Source: Sphingomonas arenae
GTDB lineage: Bacteria > Pseudomonadota > Alphaproteobacteria > Sphingomonadales > Sphingomonadaceae
Direction of reading: 5' to 3'
Assembly (NCBI RefSeq): GCF_016924655.1
Contig: NZ_JAFFJU010000002.1
Span: 496,001-560,000 of the forward strand
DNA: 64,000 nucleotides
Every line of letters starts with the position of its first letter. The stretch's first letter is position 1. Both the position numbers and the translations under genes were made by a program. Under the pieces are notes generated by a model. That model did no database searches. It saw only the letters and a program-made list of their open reading frames with translations, and was not told where the DNA came from. This document shows positions 26,462 through 34,384 of the stretch, piece by piece.

Positions 26462-26539
26462 GATACTCCCACACTCGGTCGCCATGGCTCGTGCTGGCAG
26501 CCTGTCACCTGCCGCGACCGCAGACCGGGTGGGAGTATC
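26462..26539. repeat. Inverted repeat in the divergent ATP-grasp/ACT intergenic region
   Basis: A perfect 11-bp inverted repeat, GATACTCCCAC (26462-26472) and GTGGGAGTATC (26529-26539), has arms 56 bases apart. The left arm contains, on the minus strand, the ribosome-binding site of the ATP-grasp gene. Base pairing could hide that site, or the arms could be an operator pair. Confidence 0.45.
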
Positions 26540-26605
26540 AGACTTGTGCGAGCAGCCCAAGCGGAGGAAAGGCAGGGGCACCGCCCTTAAGCAAGGACTC
26601 GCCCG

Positions 26606-27175
26606 ATGACTGCTCCCGCCATCCTCACCGTGATTGGTCCTGACCGACCGGGACTGACCCAGGAGGTAGCCGCGGCGGTGATGGAGGTCGGCGGCAACTG
26701 GCTGGAAAGCCACCTGTCGAGCATGGCCGGCATGTTCGTCGGTGCTGTCCACGTCGAGCTGCCGGGCTCGATGCTGACCGCCTTGGAGGAGCGCCTTGCC
26801 GCCCTTCAAACGGACCGTCTCAAGATCACCGTAGTTCCCGTGAGCGAAGTTGCTGGTTTGCCAGATGCGGAGCAGCTCCTATTCCTCGAACTGGTGGGCC
26901 AGGATCGACCCGGCATTGTCCAGGAGGTGACCAGTGCCCTCGCTGGTATCCGCGTCAACATCGCGACCTTCGAGAGCGCCGTGGAGGACAGCTCCTGGTC
27001 CGGAGCCAAGCTGTTCCGAGCGACCGCCGAACTGCTCCTGCCACCGGAAGTCAGCGAAACCCAGGTGCGGGAGGTGCTGGAGGGCCTTTCCGGGGAGATC
27101 ATGGTCGACCTTGATGCCGTGGAGGACGGGCCGATCATTCCGCGCCCCGATCCGACGCCCGCGTCGACAACCTGA
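26606..27175 (+). CDS. Double ACT-domain protein, GcvR-like
   Basis: This 189-residue cytoplasmic protein consists of two ACT domains. The first begins ILTVIGPDRPGLTQEVAAAV (residues 6-25) and the second LFLELVGQDRPGIVQEVTSAL (about 92-112); both have the DRPG ligand-loop motif. The architecture is that of GcvR, the glycine cleavage repressor accessory protein, so it may sense glycine or another amino acid. No glycine cleavage gene is in the window. It lies between two ATP-grasp paralogues that could use an amino acid, which may be coincidence. Confidence 0.87.
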   Translation: MTAPAILTVIGPDRPGLTQEVAAAVMEVGGNWLESHLSSMAGMFVGAVHVELPGSMLTALEERLAALQTDRLKITVVPVSEVAGLPDAEQLLFLELVGQDRPGIVQEVTSALAGIRVNIATFESAVEDSSWSGAKLFRATAELLLPPEVSETQVREVLEGLSGEIMVDLDAVEDGPIIPRPDPTPASTT

Positions 27176-27178
27176 GCT

Positions 27179-28456
27179 TCAGTCGGCGTGCGACATCAGA
27201 AGTTCGGGCAGCACCGTCATGCCCAGCGGCTTGCCCTGGGCCATCTGCACCACGTGAAAACCCCAGCCCGTATTCGCTTCAAGCAGCTTCACGCCTTCTT
27301 CGGTGATGGCGATGTCCCAGCCGACCGTGGCGATACGGGGAAAGGCGCGGTGAGCACGAAGGGCAAGATCCTGCACCTCGTGCCAGAACGGCAGAACCGC
27401 ACCCGTGATTGGTTCGCCTGAATCCGGGTGCACGTCTCGATCGGCGCGCCTCGGGTCCATGTAGACCGCGGCGCCCAAGGTCCCGGTCCCGAGATCGACC
27501 GGACTGGCAAGTCCTCCGGCAACGAAGTTGTCGACGCTGCTGGTCCCCGTCGGCATGCGGAGTGATGCAACAATGACCTGCGGCTCGCCACCCTTCGCGC
27601 GTGCCGTGACGATCCGCACCGTGCAAAGCGCTCCATTGGTGAAGGCGGACATGCGGGCATGGTTCCGCATGGACGGCTGAATGATATACGGACGCGCGTC
27701 CCCTCCCTCTTGCACCTTCTCGTTGCTGAACCAGCGGCGCCAGAAGGGTGGTCGCTGCGGAACGAACGTCTGCTCCTCGCCCCTCGACAAGTTGCGAATG
27801 AGCTCGATCAGCTCGGCTGAGGTCCGCTCCAGGTTCTCGTTCCGATAACGGTCGGTCGCCGGATCGTAGATCCACCGCTGCACGCCCCAGCCACTGCGCA
27901 AACTGGTGGATTTCACGAACAGATCACGGCGCGGCAGGTCGTCCGGTCCGGCAAAACTCGCCTGCACGAGCTGGCCATCTTCGATGTAGGCGAGCACCTC
28001 CACATGGGCGAGACCGAGTTCGGAGCATGCTTGCGCGAACCGCAGCTTGTCGTCGAGCACCGCGACGTCCCCAGGATCGTTGAGCTTCATCAGCAACGGA
28101 AAGCCAAACCGTTCGTCGATGAACCGGCTGGCGAACGGACGGCGCTCTGGTCGGAACAGGCGGTAGCGATAGTAGCCCGCCGGCCAGGATTGCTCCCGCA
28201 TGCAGGTTGACCAGCAGTCTCGAAGCAATTGCCAGCGGGACATGCCGGTTTCCGCTTTCACGACCTCCGCATGGAGCATTGTTTGCTTGAGGAGCGGGGG
28301 AATGACGCGAAGCGGCCAGAGTCGGTTGTCGAGCGGCGATGCGACCTTTTCGCGAAAGTAGCGCCGCATCGCGAGCTCGGCCTCGCCTGGCGGTGAGCGC
28401 CTATCGTTTATGCGGGTGGTCGTCCTGTCTTGCCGTGCCGACTTCCGTTCCGTCAT
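27179..28456 (-). CDS. Sugar-transfer-associated ATP-grasp protein 2
   Basis: This 425-residue paralogue of the protein at 25125-26459 has the same motif order: VLDDKLRFAQACSELGLAH, LFVKSTSLRSGWGVQRW, NGALCTVRIVTARA, SSVDNFVAGGLASPVDL and GWDIAITEEGVKLLEAN. A short basic N-terminus of about 25 residues precedes the conserved part. The stop lies four bases from the end of the convergent ACT-domain gene. The proposed reaction is ATP-dependent ligation in cell-envelope glycan assembly. The exact acceptor is not known for this family. Confidence 0.86.
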   Translation of the reverse strand: MTERKSARQDRTTTRINDRRSPPGEAELAMRRYFREKVASPLDNRLWPLRVIPPLLKQTMLHAEVVKAETGMSRWQLLRDCWSTCMREQSWPAGYYRYRLFRPERRPFASRFIDERFGFPLLMKLNDPGDVAVLDDKLRFAQACSELGLAHVEVLAYIEDGQLVQASFAGPDDLPRRDLFVKSTSLRSGWGVQRWIYDPATDRYRNENLERTSAELIELIRNLSRGEEQTFVPQRPPFWRRWFSNEKVQEGGDARPYIIQPSMRNHARMSAFTNGALCTVRIVTARAKGGEPQVIVASLRMPTGTSSVDNFVAGGLASPVDLGTGTLGAAVYMDPRRADRDVHPDSGEPITGAVLPFWHEVQDLALRAHRAFPRIATVGWDIAITEEGVKLLEANTGWGFHVVQMAQGKPLGMTVLPELLMSHAD

Positions 28457-28527
28457 GAACGCTCACCCGTTTTGGCCGCGATCCGGACGGTATCACGCCT
28501 TATACGGCGCTTGAAGCTTCGGTCGCG

Positions 28528-29445
28528 CTAGAGGCCTTGCGGGTCGGGGAAGGTCGGCGGCCAGGGCCAGAGGCGCCCTAGGTCTTCATCGACGCTGGAC
28601 GGTTCGAAACGCATCAAGCCGGATTCCGGAGTGAAGGTCATTTCGCCGAAAAGAACACGACCTTGCACTTCGTAGAAGTCCACGCGAACAAAGCCGAAGC
28701 CATGTGCAAGTTTACGCGCGAGTTCGAGCATGTGCTCCAGGTTGATGGGCCGAGTAATCGGCCGTGGATCGTCGGGGTAGCCGAGACGGATTGGCAGGCG
28801 GTTCCAGTCACGATCGAAGAAGACGCGCTTGTGTGCATGTTCCCGATCGGTGTCGACCTGGATGAACTGTGGCTCGCCGCCGCAGACAAAGATCTTGTAG
28901 TCGAGCGGTAGGTCCGGTCCTTCTGCAATGAAGGGCTCGACGAGGACTTGCCGGTTGATGGTGCCATAAAAGGTTTCGCCCGAGATCGCCGAGAAGTCAC
29001 AGGCGAGCATTTCATTGAGGCGAACTTCGATTGTGTCCCAATCGGGTGGTTCGCGGACGAAGATATTGCCGCCGCTGCCATGATTAGTCTTGATTACGTA
29101 GGGCAACGGCCAGTTCCGCTCGGCTCGCGGCGGGAGCTGGGGACCGGCGAAGAGTGTAGGAATGACACGTTGAGTGCCAATTCGGCGCTCAACAAATGCC
29201 TTTACCGCCACCTTATCGACGTAAATTGCCAAGTTTGGACGCAAAAGCTTCAGCGCCTGACATTTTTCGCTGAAGAGGACGGGTTGGTCGAGCCGAGGCC
29301 AGCGCTGGTAGGATTTGAAGTAGCGGATCTGCAACGCGGTCCTCAGCGGAAGGAGCTGCAACGCGTGCGTATACCCGCGGTCGATGACCTCCTGCACCGG
29401 TCCGGGAGTGATTGCCTTTGCCGCGCGGAAGATGGTCTTCAACAT
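28528..29445 (-). CDS. TupA-like ATP-grasp protein
   Basis: This is a 305-residue ATP-grasp enzyme of the TupA-like family, named for a teichuronopeptide biosynthesis protein and thought to ligate an amino acid or other amine to a polysaccharide carboxylate. It has FSEKCQALKLLRPN early, a glycine-rich VIKTNHGSGGNIFV ATP loop (about residues 117-130), VEPFIAEGPDLPLDYKIFV and a terminal VRVDFYEVQGRVLFGEMTF. It is the third ATP-grasp gene within about 4.3 kb, but of a different family from the other two. It starts downstream of the terminator that follows the OmpA-like gene. Confidence 0.87.
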   Translation of the reverse strand: MLKTIFRAAKAITPGPVQEVIDRGYTHALQLLPLRTALQIRYFKSYQRWPRLDQPVLFSEKCQALKLLRPNLAIYVDKVAVKAFVERRIGTQRVIPTLFAGPQLPPRAERNWPLPYVIKTNHGSGGNIFVREPPDWDTIEVRLNEMLACDFSAISGETFYGTINRQVLVEPFIAEGPDLPLDYKIFVCGGEPQFIQVDTDREHAHKRVFFDRDWNRLPIRLGYPDDPRPITRPINLEHMLELARKLAHGFGFVRVDFYEVQGRVLFGEMTFTPESGLMRFEPSSVDEDLGRLWPWPPTFPDPQGL

Positions 29446-29480
29446 GTCGGCTCAGGCCTCGCGATCAGGAAACCTCAACG

Positions 29481-29516
29481 AAGAAAGGGGCGGAACCGAA
29501 GTTCCACCCCTTCCCT
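29481..29516 (-). terminator. Rho-independent terminator of the OmpA-like gene
   Basis: On the minus strand a 10-bp stem, GGGGTGGAAC / GTTCCGCCCC (one G-U pair), closes a TTCG tetraloop and is followed by TTTCTT. It starts about 57 bases after the stop codon. Confidence 0.85.
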
Positions 29517-29567
29517 GTTCCAGTCGGAGAGAGCTGTCCAGCAACGCCGGGCAGTCTCCCGAACCGC

Positions 29568-30362
29568 TTAGCCGCGCTCCGGAGCGGGCGGCGGCGGCGG
29601 CGGCGGAGGCGGCGGGACCGGGCAAGCGTCGGTCGCCAGGATCACGGAACCGTCCGGGCAGGTCTGCGTCGCCGGAGGCGGCGGAGGCGGCGGAGGCGGC
29701 GGGGGCGGCGGAGGCGGCGGAGCCGCTTCTTGACCACCGAAGTTGAAAGCCAGCGTCGCGAGCAGCGAGTGAGACTTCCAACGACCGATCACTTCCTCAG
29801 AGCCGTTCTCGAGGTTGAACTTGGTCGTGAAGTAACGATACTTCAGGCCAAGATCGACGTTCTCGGACACCGCGGTGCGGACGCCAGCGATCACCTGATA
29901 CGCCAGGTTCGAGTCCGACTCGCTGCCGAAACCGTCAAGGCTGTACTTGGTGCGAGCGACACCGGCGCCACCGCCGATGAAGCCGCTGAGGTTGTCGTCA
30001 CCGAAGTCGACGAGGGCGTTCACCATGCCCGAGAGCACGCGGCCCTTGCCGTCAACGTCGACGACCGTCGAACCCGGAATGTCGAGCTCGGCACCCTTGA
30101 TGCCGGCGCGCTTCCACCCCAGCTCACCCTCAACGCGGAACAGACCGAAGTCGTAACCGGCGTTCAGGTCGAGATCGAGGCCACGCTCATGATCGAGATC
30201 GATCGTGCCATCCTCAGCGCCCGTGGGACCCTGATAATCGAGCGTGATGTCCTGCGCGATCATGGGACCACCAGAGACGCCAACATAAGCGGCGCCATCC
30301 TTGGCAAGAGCCGGCGTTGAAATTGCCATGGCTGCGGCAGCGGTTAATAAATATTTACGCAT
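29568..30362 (-). CDS. OmpA-like outer-membrane beta-barrel with proline-rich tail
   Basis: This 264-residue outer-membrane protein has a signal peptide of about 20 residues (ending ALA), then an eight-strand-type barrel (AAYVGVSGGPMIAQDI, LDLNAGYDFGLFRVEGELGW, IAGVRTAVSENVDLGLKYRY, SLLATLAFNFGG) up to about residue 207. Two long proline runs flank a TCPDGSVILATDACP segment, and the protein ends APERG. Sphingomonad homologues often continue into a peptidoglycan-binding OmpA domain; here a stop and a terminator follow directly, so this is a natural short form or an old loss. AAGGGG sits five bases before the ATG. Confidence 0.87.
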   Translation of the reverse strand: MRKYLLTAAAAMAISTPALAKDGAAYVGVSGGPMIAQDITLDYQGPTGAEDGTIDLDHERGLDLDLNAGYDFGLFRVEGELGWKRAGIKGAELDIPGSTVVDVDGKGRVLSGMVNALVDFGDDNLSGFIGGGAGVARTKYSLDGFGSESDSNLAYQVIAGVRTAVSENVDLGLKYRYFTTKFNLENGSEEVIGRWKSHSLLATLAFNFGGQEAAPPPPPPPPPPPPPPPPATQTCPDGSVILATDACPVPPPPPPPPPPAPERG

Positions 30363-30437
30363 TGATACCCCTTCTTGGTATTCAGCTAGAACTCGAATGC
30401 GACGCGATGGTTTCTATCATGCGTCCGTAACGAAGCC

Positions 30438-30465
30438 TAGATAGCCATCTGTGACATGCTTGCAA
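30438..30465 (-). promoter_or_regulatory. Probable housekeeping promoter of the OmpA-like gene
   Basis: On the minus strand TTGCAA (30465-30460), a 16-base spacer and TATCTA (30443-30438) resemble a sigma-70 promoter. It sits about 75 bases before the ATG in the 128-base gap. Confidence 0.45.
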
Positions 30466-30490
30466 CAATCTTGACTGTCGACCTGCCAGT

Positions 30491-31270
30491 CTACTGGTAG
30501 CCGAACGCACGCTGATACGCAGAACAACATTCCACAATACGCTCGGCTAAGCGACACTCCTCCGTTCGCAATGCCCGCTCGCCTCGGGAACGCAGGCGAC
30601 CCGAGAAAGCGGGACCGTGACGCAACGCTTCGAACCCGCGGTCGAATTCCGCAAAATTGCTGTCGACACGGCCATCGCCACGCCAGCCTACAAACGAAGC
30701 CACGGAGCGCCGTACGTCCGGCGACCGGGTGAGTTCCTCGTAGCGGATGACATAGTGCGGAATTCCGCGAATCTCCAGAAAGTTTCTGAACGCTACGAGT
30801 CCGGCGCTTTCCCGGACGCAATAGTCTTTGACCCACTGATCGCTGAACCGGTTCAGATTGTCCTGGATCCGATGCTTCTCGAAGAAGCTCAAGGCGATGT
30901 CGTGGATGTCCCTGACGGTGAGGAGGACGCGTGGCGGTGCGAACATGTCGAGGACTAGCGCATGTTCCTCACAAAGCACCTCCTTGAGGGCCCAACGTTT
31001 CCCCTCGAGCCGGGGTGCCATTAGACGTTGGAAGCGCGCAATCGGCGAAGGGTCGGCGAACGCCAGCTCCTCGTCCGATGCGGGCATGCCGAATGCGGCG
31101 AGCTGGATCGGGAGCAGCCGCGGGTTGCGGAGGCGGGTGAACGACGGCTCGGAAAAGACCAGCTCGGACGGCGGGCTGGTCAGCCAGTTGCACAGGGCAG
31201 TGCTGCCCGAGCGCCCGATGGCAGCGATGTAGAAATCCGGACGGGCGGAGCCGGCTTGAGCACTGGTCAT
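30491..31270 (-). CDS. Sulfotransferase family protein
   Basis: This 259-residue putative PAPS-dependent sulfotransferase has the 5'-phosphosulfate-binding loop AAIGRSGSTALCNWL (16-30). A 3'-phosphate-type region is in RVLLTVRDIHDIALSFFE (about 113-130). YVIRYEELTRSPD is also typical. It is the last gene of the long minus-strand capsule operon and its ATG overlaps the upstream glycosyltransferase stop. The likely job is sulfation of a capsular or exported polysaccharide. PAPS synthesis genes are not in the window. Confidence 0.85.
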   Translation of the reverse strand: MTSAQAGSARPDFYIAAIGRSGSTALCNWLTSPPSELVFSEPSFTRLRNPRLLPIQLAAFGMPASDEELAFADPSPIARFQRLMAPRLEGKRWALKEVLCEEHALVLDMFAPPRVLLTVRDIHDIALSFFEKHRIQDNLNRFSDQWVKDYCVRESAGLVAFRNFLEIRGIPHYVIRYEELTRSPDVRRSVASFVGWRGDGRVDSNFAEFDRGFEALRHGPAFSGRLRSRGERALRTEECRLAERIVECCSAYQRAFGYQ

Positions 31271-32412
31271 GGTCGACTGGCAGCCTCCGACAGGAGCTCG
31301 AGTTCCTGTTCTATGATCCGCTGGTGCCCGGTTTGCAGCCGGATCCGCTCGGCGGCCGCGACGGAGCGGGCCTGAAACAGCGCCGGCTGCTCCACCATCT
31401 CCCAGAGCCGCTCCGCGAGCCCTGGAGCATCCTCTGGGCCGGCAAGAGCGGCGCAGCTGTCGTCCACGAACTCCGGCACTGCGGCCACCCGGTTGGTGAT
31501 TGGCACCAGGCCCGAGGACATGGCCTCGTCACGCGAGACCCCCTGAGTGTCGAGCCGGGTGGGAACCAGGAACAGCCCATGGTCACGATGCAGCCGGGCA
31601 ATCTCGTCCTGGCGCAGGAATTGCCGCCGAAGCTCGACATTGCCCAGGTGACCCAGCGGCTTCACCGTTTCGGAAAACAGCGGTCCGTCGCCGACGATCG
31701 TGAACTGCAGACGTTCGAACCCTGGCCGGCTGCTCAGCCGCACGATCGCGTCCACGGCCATGTCATTGCCATAGGACGGATGGTCGAACGGCCTGATCAT
31801 CAGCACGCGCAAACGCTGCTCGGCCGGCTTGAGAGTATAGGAGAACAGGTCCGTGTCGATCGGGTTCGGGATCACCCAGAAGCGATCCTCCGGCAGATCG
31901 AAGTCCTTGCGGGCAAGTTCGGCGGAGTGCCGGGAGACGAGAACCAGCCGGAAGCGGTCGGGCCATCGTTTGGCGAAGGCACGCCAGAACTCACGACGCA
32001 CGTGGACGGCCTCGAGCGCCGCTTGCCGCTCGGATGCATAGGGTAGCAGCAGGGCCTTGGTTCGAAAGAAATCGGGGATTTCGGACCCGTGCAGCCACGC
32101 GCACACGGGCAACCGGCCCAGCATGCCGTCGAGCATGCCGACCATCTGCTCACTGAAGCCATGAACGGCGACCACTTGCGGCCGAACCTTGGCGCTCAGG
32201 CGTACGAGTTCCTCGGCGCCGCCGACGTGGCAGGTCACCCCTTCATGGTCGTAGGCGAACGGCTGCGGGCCGGGACCGGGCCGGAACACGGTGACCTCAT
32301 GCCCTTGTGCGGCGTAGGCCAGCACCCGCCGGTGGACGAAGGGGTATTGATAGAGATCCCCAGCGCGAGGGTAGGACCGCGTCAGCAGCAGGATGCGCAG
32401 CGGATCAGTCAT
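31267..32412 (-). CDS. Glycosyltransferase, GT4 type
   Basis: This is a 381-residue GT-B enzyme. The N-terminal part starts ILLLTRSYPRAGDLYQYPFV and has VVAVHGFSEQMVGML and CAWLHGSEIPDFF. The C-terminal donor domain shows VIPNPIDTDLFS, then TIVGDGPLF and LFLVPTRLDTQGVSRDEAMS, the EX7E-type catalytic stretch. It sits 18 bases after the TPR-acyltransferase gene and overlaps the sulfotransferase start. It probably adds a sugar during capsule assembly on the cytoplasmic face. Confidence 0.89.
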   Translation of the reverse strand: MTDPLRILLLTRSYPRAGDLYQYPFVHRRVLAYAAQGHEVTVFRPGPGPQPFAYDHEGVTCHVGGAEELVRLSAKVRPQVVAVHGFSEQMVGMLDGMLGRLPVCAWLHGSEIPDFFRTKALLLPYASERQAALEAVHVRREFWRAFAKRWPDRFRLVLVSRHSAELARKDFDLPEDRFWVIPNPIDTDLFSYTLKPAEQRLRVLMIRPFDHPSYGNDMAVDAIVRLSSRPGFERLQFTIVGDGPLFSETVKPLGHLGNVELRRQFLRQDEIARLHRDHGLFLVPTRLDTQGVSRDEAMSSGLVPITNRVAAVPEFVDDSCAALAGPEDAPGLAERLWEMVEQPALFQARSVAAAERIRLQTGHQRIIEQELELLSEAASRP

Positions 32413-32430
32413 GCGAGAAGGTCAGGTAGC

Positions 32431-34380
32431 TCAGCGCATATGGCGCCAGAGCCCACCGCTCAGGCGCAGGTTCTCGGGCTCGCCAGAAAGGTAGGTTCGG
32501 ACGGCGCTCAGAAAGGCGTCACGCCACCGGTCGGCGTGACTGTCGGCGGGCTCATCCGGCAGCGGATCGGGCATCCGCTCCAGCACGAACCCGATCCGAT
32601 CCCCTTCCCACCGAGGCGCGCAGAACAATGACGGCACCCCCATGCGATGGGCAGTCCGGGCCGCGAAGCTCGAGTAGGTCATTTCCTGCCCCGCGAATTC
32701 GATCCGCGGAGCGCCGAGGTTGATGGCGCCATCGACCGCGAGCACCAGGGCGTGCCCCTGCTTCAGCGCCCGCACGAAGGCGCGCGCGACCTGGGCGTCG
32801 TCCTGGTCGCTGGTCGAGATCAGGGAGCTGGCATAGGCGGTCCGGGCGACGCTGGGGGTCGATGCGAGCCACTTGGAACGGATTCCCAGCAGTTCCAGCG
32901 CCAGAGGTCCCGCATACATGGGGCCGATGTGGGCCGACGCGAGAATGATCCCGCGGCTCTGGTCGATGCCGTTGAGGATGCGCTCGGGCTCGGACAGGTC
33001 GGCAAGCCGGAGCATGGCTTCGTGCACCCGATCGTCGCGGCATTCGAGCCAGTCGAGCAGGTAATGGTCGGCGAGATGGCCCCATTTCGCGCGCCGTTCC
33101 CACTCGTGCCGGTCTTCCCCTTCCCGCCCCTTGAGGTTCCAGGCCCAGTCGAGACGCGCCCTGGGGATGTCGAGGCTGTCCACCCGCTCCCACAGGGCGT
33201 TCAGGCCCTTTTCGAAGTTCTTCGGGAGCGCCTTGCGCCGCTCGGCGACGAAGCCGGCGAACAGGCTTGCCGCTTCCTCGCGGTGACCCGCCTGGCTCAG
33301 GGCGCCGGCCGCATAGCGCTGCCAGCGGGTCGATGAAGGCTGCATGGCGACCAGCTTGCGGAACTGCGCCGCGGCCTCCGCATGGTGGCCGTTCTGCTTG
33401 AGCGCGCGCGCATGGAGCGCCAGCACCTGCGGGTTGCGCGGGTAGTGCCGGACCGCCAGTTCGAGGTGACCCAGCGCCTCGGCATAGTGACGGGTGCGAA
33501 GCAGGACCTCCCCGAGGGAAAGGTTGAGCCGCCCGTCCTCCGGCGCGAGCCTCAGGCCCGCACGCAGGTGCACGGCGGCGCGCTCGTACCGGTCGGACCA
33601 GGGTGCGCCCATGTACGCCTGGCCGAGGGCGGACCGCACGGCTGCATCGTCCCAACCTTCGTCGATCAACTGCTCGCCGACCGAGACCGCTTCTTCCAGC
33701 CGATCGGCCTGGAGCAGGGTTCGGACGATCGCGGCGGCAAGCACCTCATGGGTGATCGTCCCCTCCGACAGCTCAGTTGCCAGGTCTGCGGCCAGGGCCG
33801 TGCGCCCGCTGCGGGTGAGCGCAATCAGCGCCACGGCGGCAAGCCGCGAGTCCTCTCCCAGCAGGCCTCGGAGTCCCTCGGCATAGGCTCCAGCCTCCTC
33901 CACCTCTCCGATACTCAGCAGGAGTTGGAGACAGGAGGTCTTCGCCGGCAGGTCCTCGGGATCGAGTTCGACGAGGCGGCGGGCGGATCGTGCGGCCTGG
34001 TCCAGCTGGCCCTGTTTCGCGAGGAGGTTCGTCAGCAGCCGGTGGTCCGCCGTGGTGGCTCGTCCGGCGCGGGCGAGATCGTCCAGCAACTCCGCCGCTG
34101 GCCGGACGCGGCCACGGTCCAGCAGGTACGGGATGACGAACTTGCGGACGTCGTCACGCGCACCGGGGAGCGAGAGCAGCCCGCCTTGAAGGAGGCGCAG
34201 GCCCGACGTCTCCTGCCCTGTCCGGACTTGCGCAATGGCATAGGCCAGCTGGCATCCGGGCAGCCGCTTCTCCTCCGGAGACGCGTCCGCCTGGTAGGTC
34301 GCAATGACCTCATCCCACCGCTCACGGATCACGAGGGAGCGGAGCCGGTCGAGGGCCCCTCCTTCCAGAGCGACGGTCAC
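32431..34380 (-). CDS. TPR protein with C-terminal LpxL-like acyltransferase domain
   Basis: This is a protein of about 649 residues in two parts. Residues about 1-390 are tetratricopeptide repeats (for example ALGHLELAVRHYPRNPQVLA). The last 200 resemble LpxL/HtrB lipid A acyltransferases: ASAHIGPMYAGPLALELLG, then ALVLAVDGAINLGAP and FAARTAHRMGVPSLFCAPRW, and a terminal LRLSGGLWRHMR. The classical HxxxxD is not clear (His followed by IGPMY), so activity is uncertain. GTG 34380 avoids overlap with the upstream gene; TTG 34413 is the alternative. It may acylate or otherwise modify the glycan or its lipid anchor. Confidence 0.75.
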   Translation of the reverse strand: MTVALEGGALDRLRSLVIRERWDEVIATYQADASPEEKRLPGCQLAYAIAQVRTGQETSGLRLLQGGLLSLPGARDDVRKFVIPYLLDRGRVRPAAELLDDLARAGRATTADHRLLTNLLAKQGQLDQAARSARRLVELDPEDLPAKTSCLQLLLSIGEVEEAGAYAEGLRGLLGEDSRLAAVALIALTRSGRTALAADLATELSEGTITHEVLAAAIVRTLLQADRLEEAVSVGEQLIDEGWDDAAVRSALGQAYMGAPWSDRYERAAVHLRAGLRLAPEDGRLNLSLGEVLLRTRHYAEALGHLELAVRHYPRNPQVLALHARALKQNGHHAEAAAQFRKLVAMQPSSTRWQRYAAGALSQAGHREEAASLFAGFVAERRKALPKNFEKGLNALWERVDSLDIPRARLDWAWNLKGREGEDRHEWERRAKWGHLADHYLLDWLECRDDRVHEAMLRLADLSEPERILNGIDQSRGIILASAHIGPMYAGPLALELLGIRSKWLASTPSVARTAYASSLISTSDQDDAQVARAFVRALKQGHALVLAVDGAINLGAPRIEFAGQEMTYSSFAARTAHRMGVPSLFCAPRWEGDRIGFVLERMPDPLPDEPADSHADRWRDAFLSAVRTYLSGEPENLRLSGGLWRHMR

Positions 34381-34384
34381 CGGT

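Noticed and set aside
29446-29567. Frameshifted OmpA C-terminal domain after the stop codon
   Set aside because: The 122 bases hold no OmpA-domain coding sequence in any frame I can read and contain a strong terminator.
29412-30320. Plus-strand open frame with arginine/glycine-rich repeats
   Set aside because: It is the complement of the proline-rich OmpA-like gene, which has a signal peptide, ribosome-binding site, promoter and terminator.
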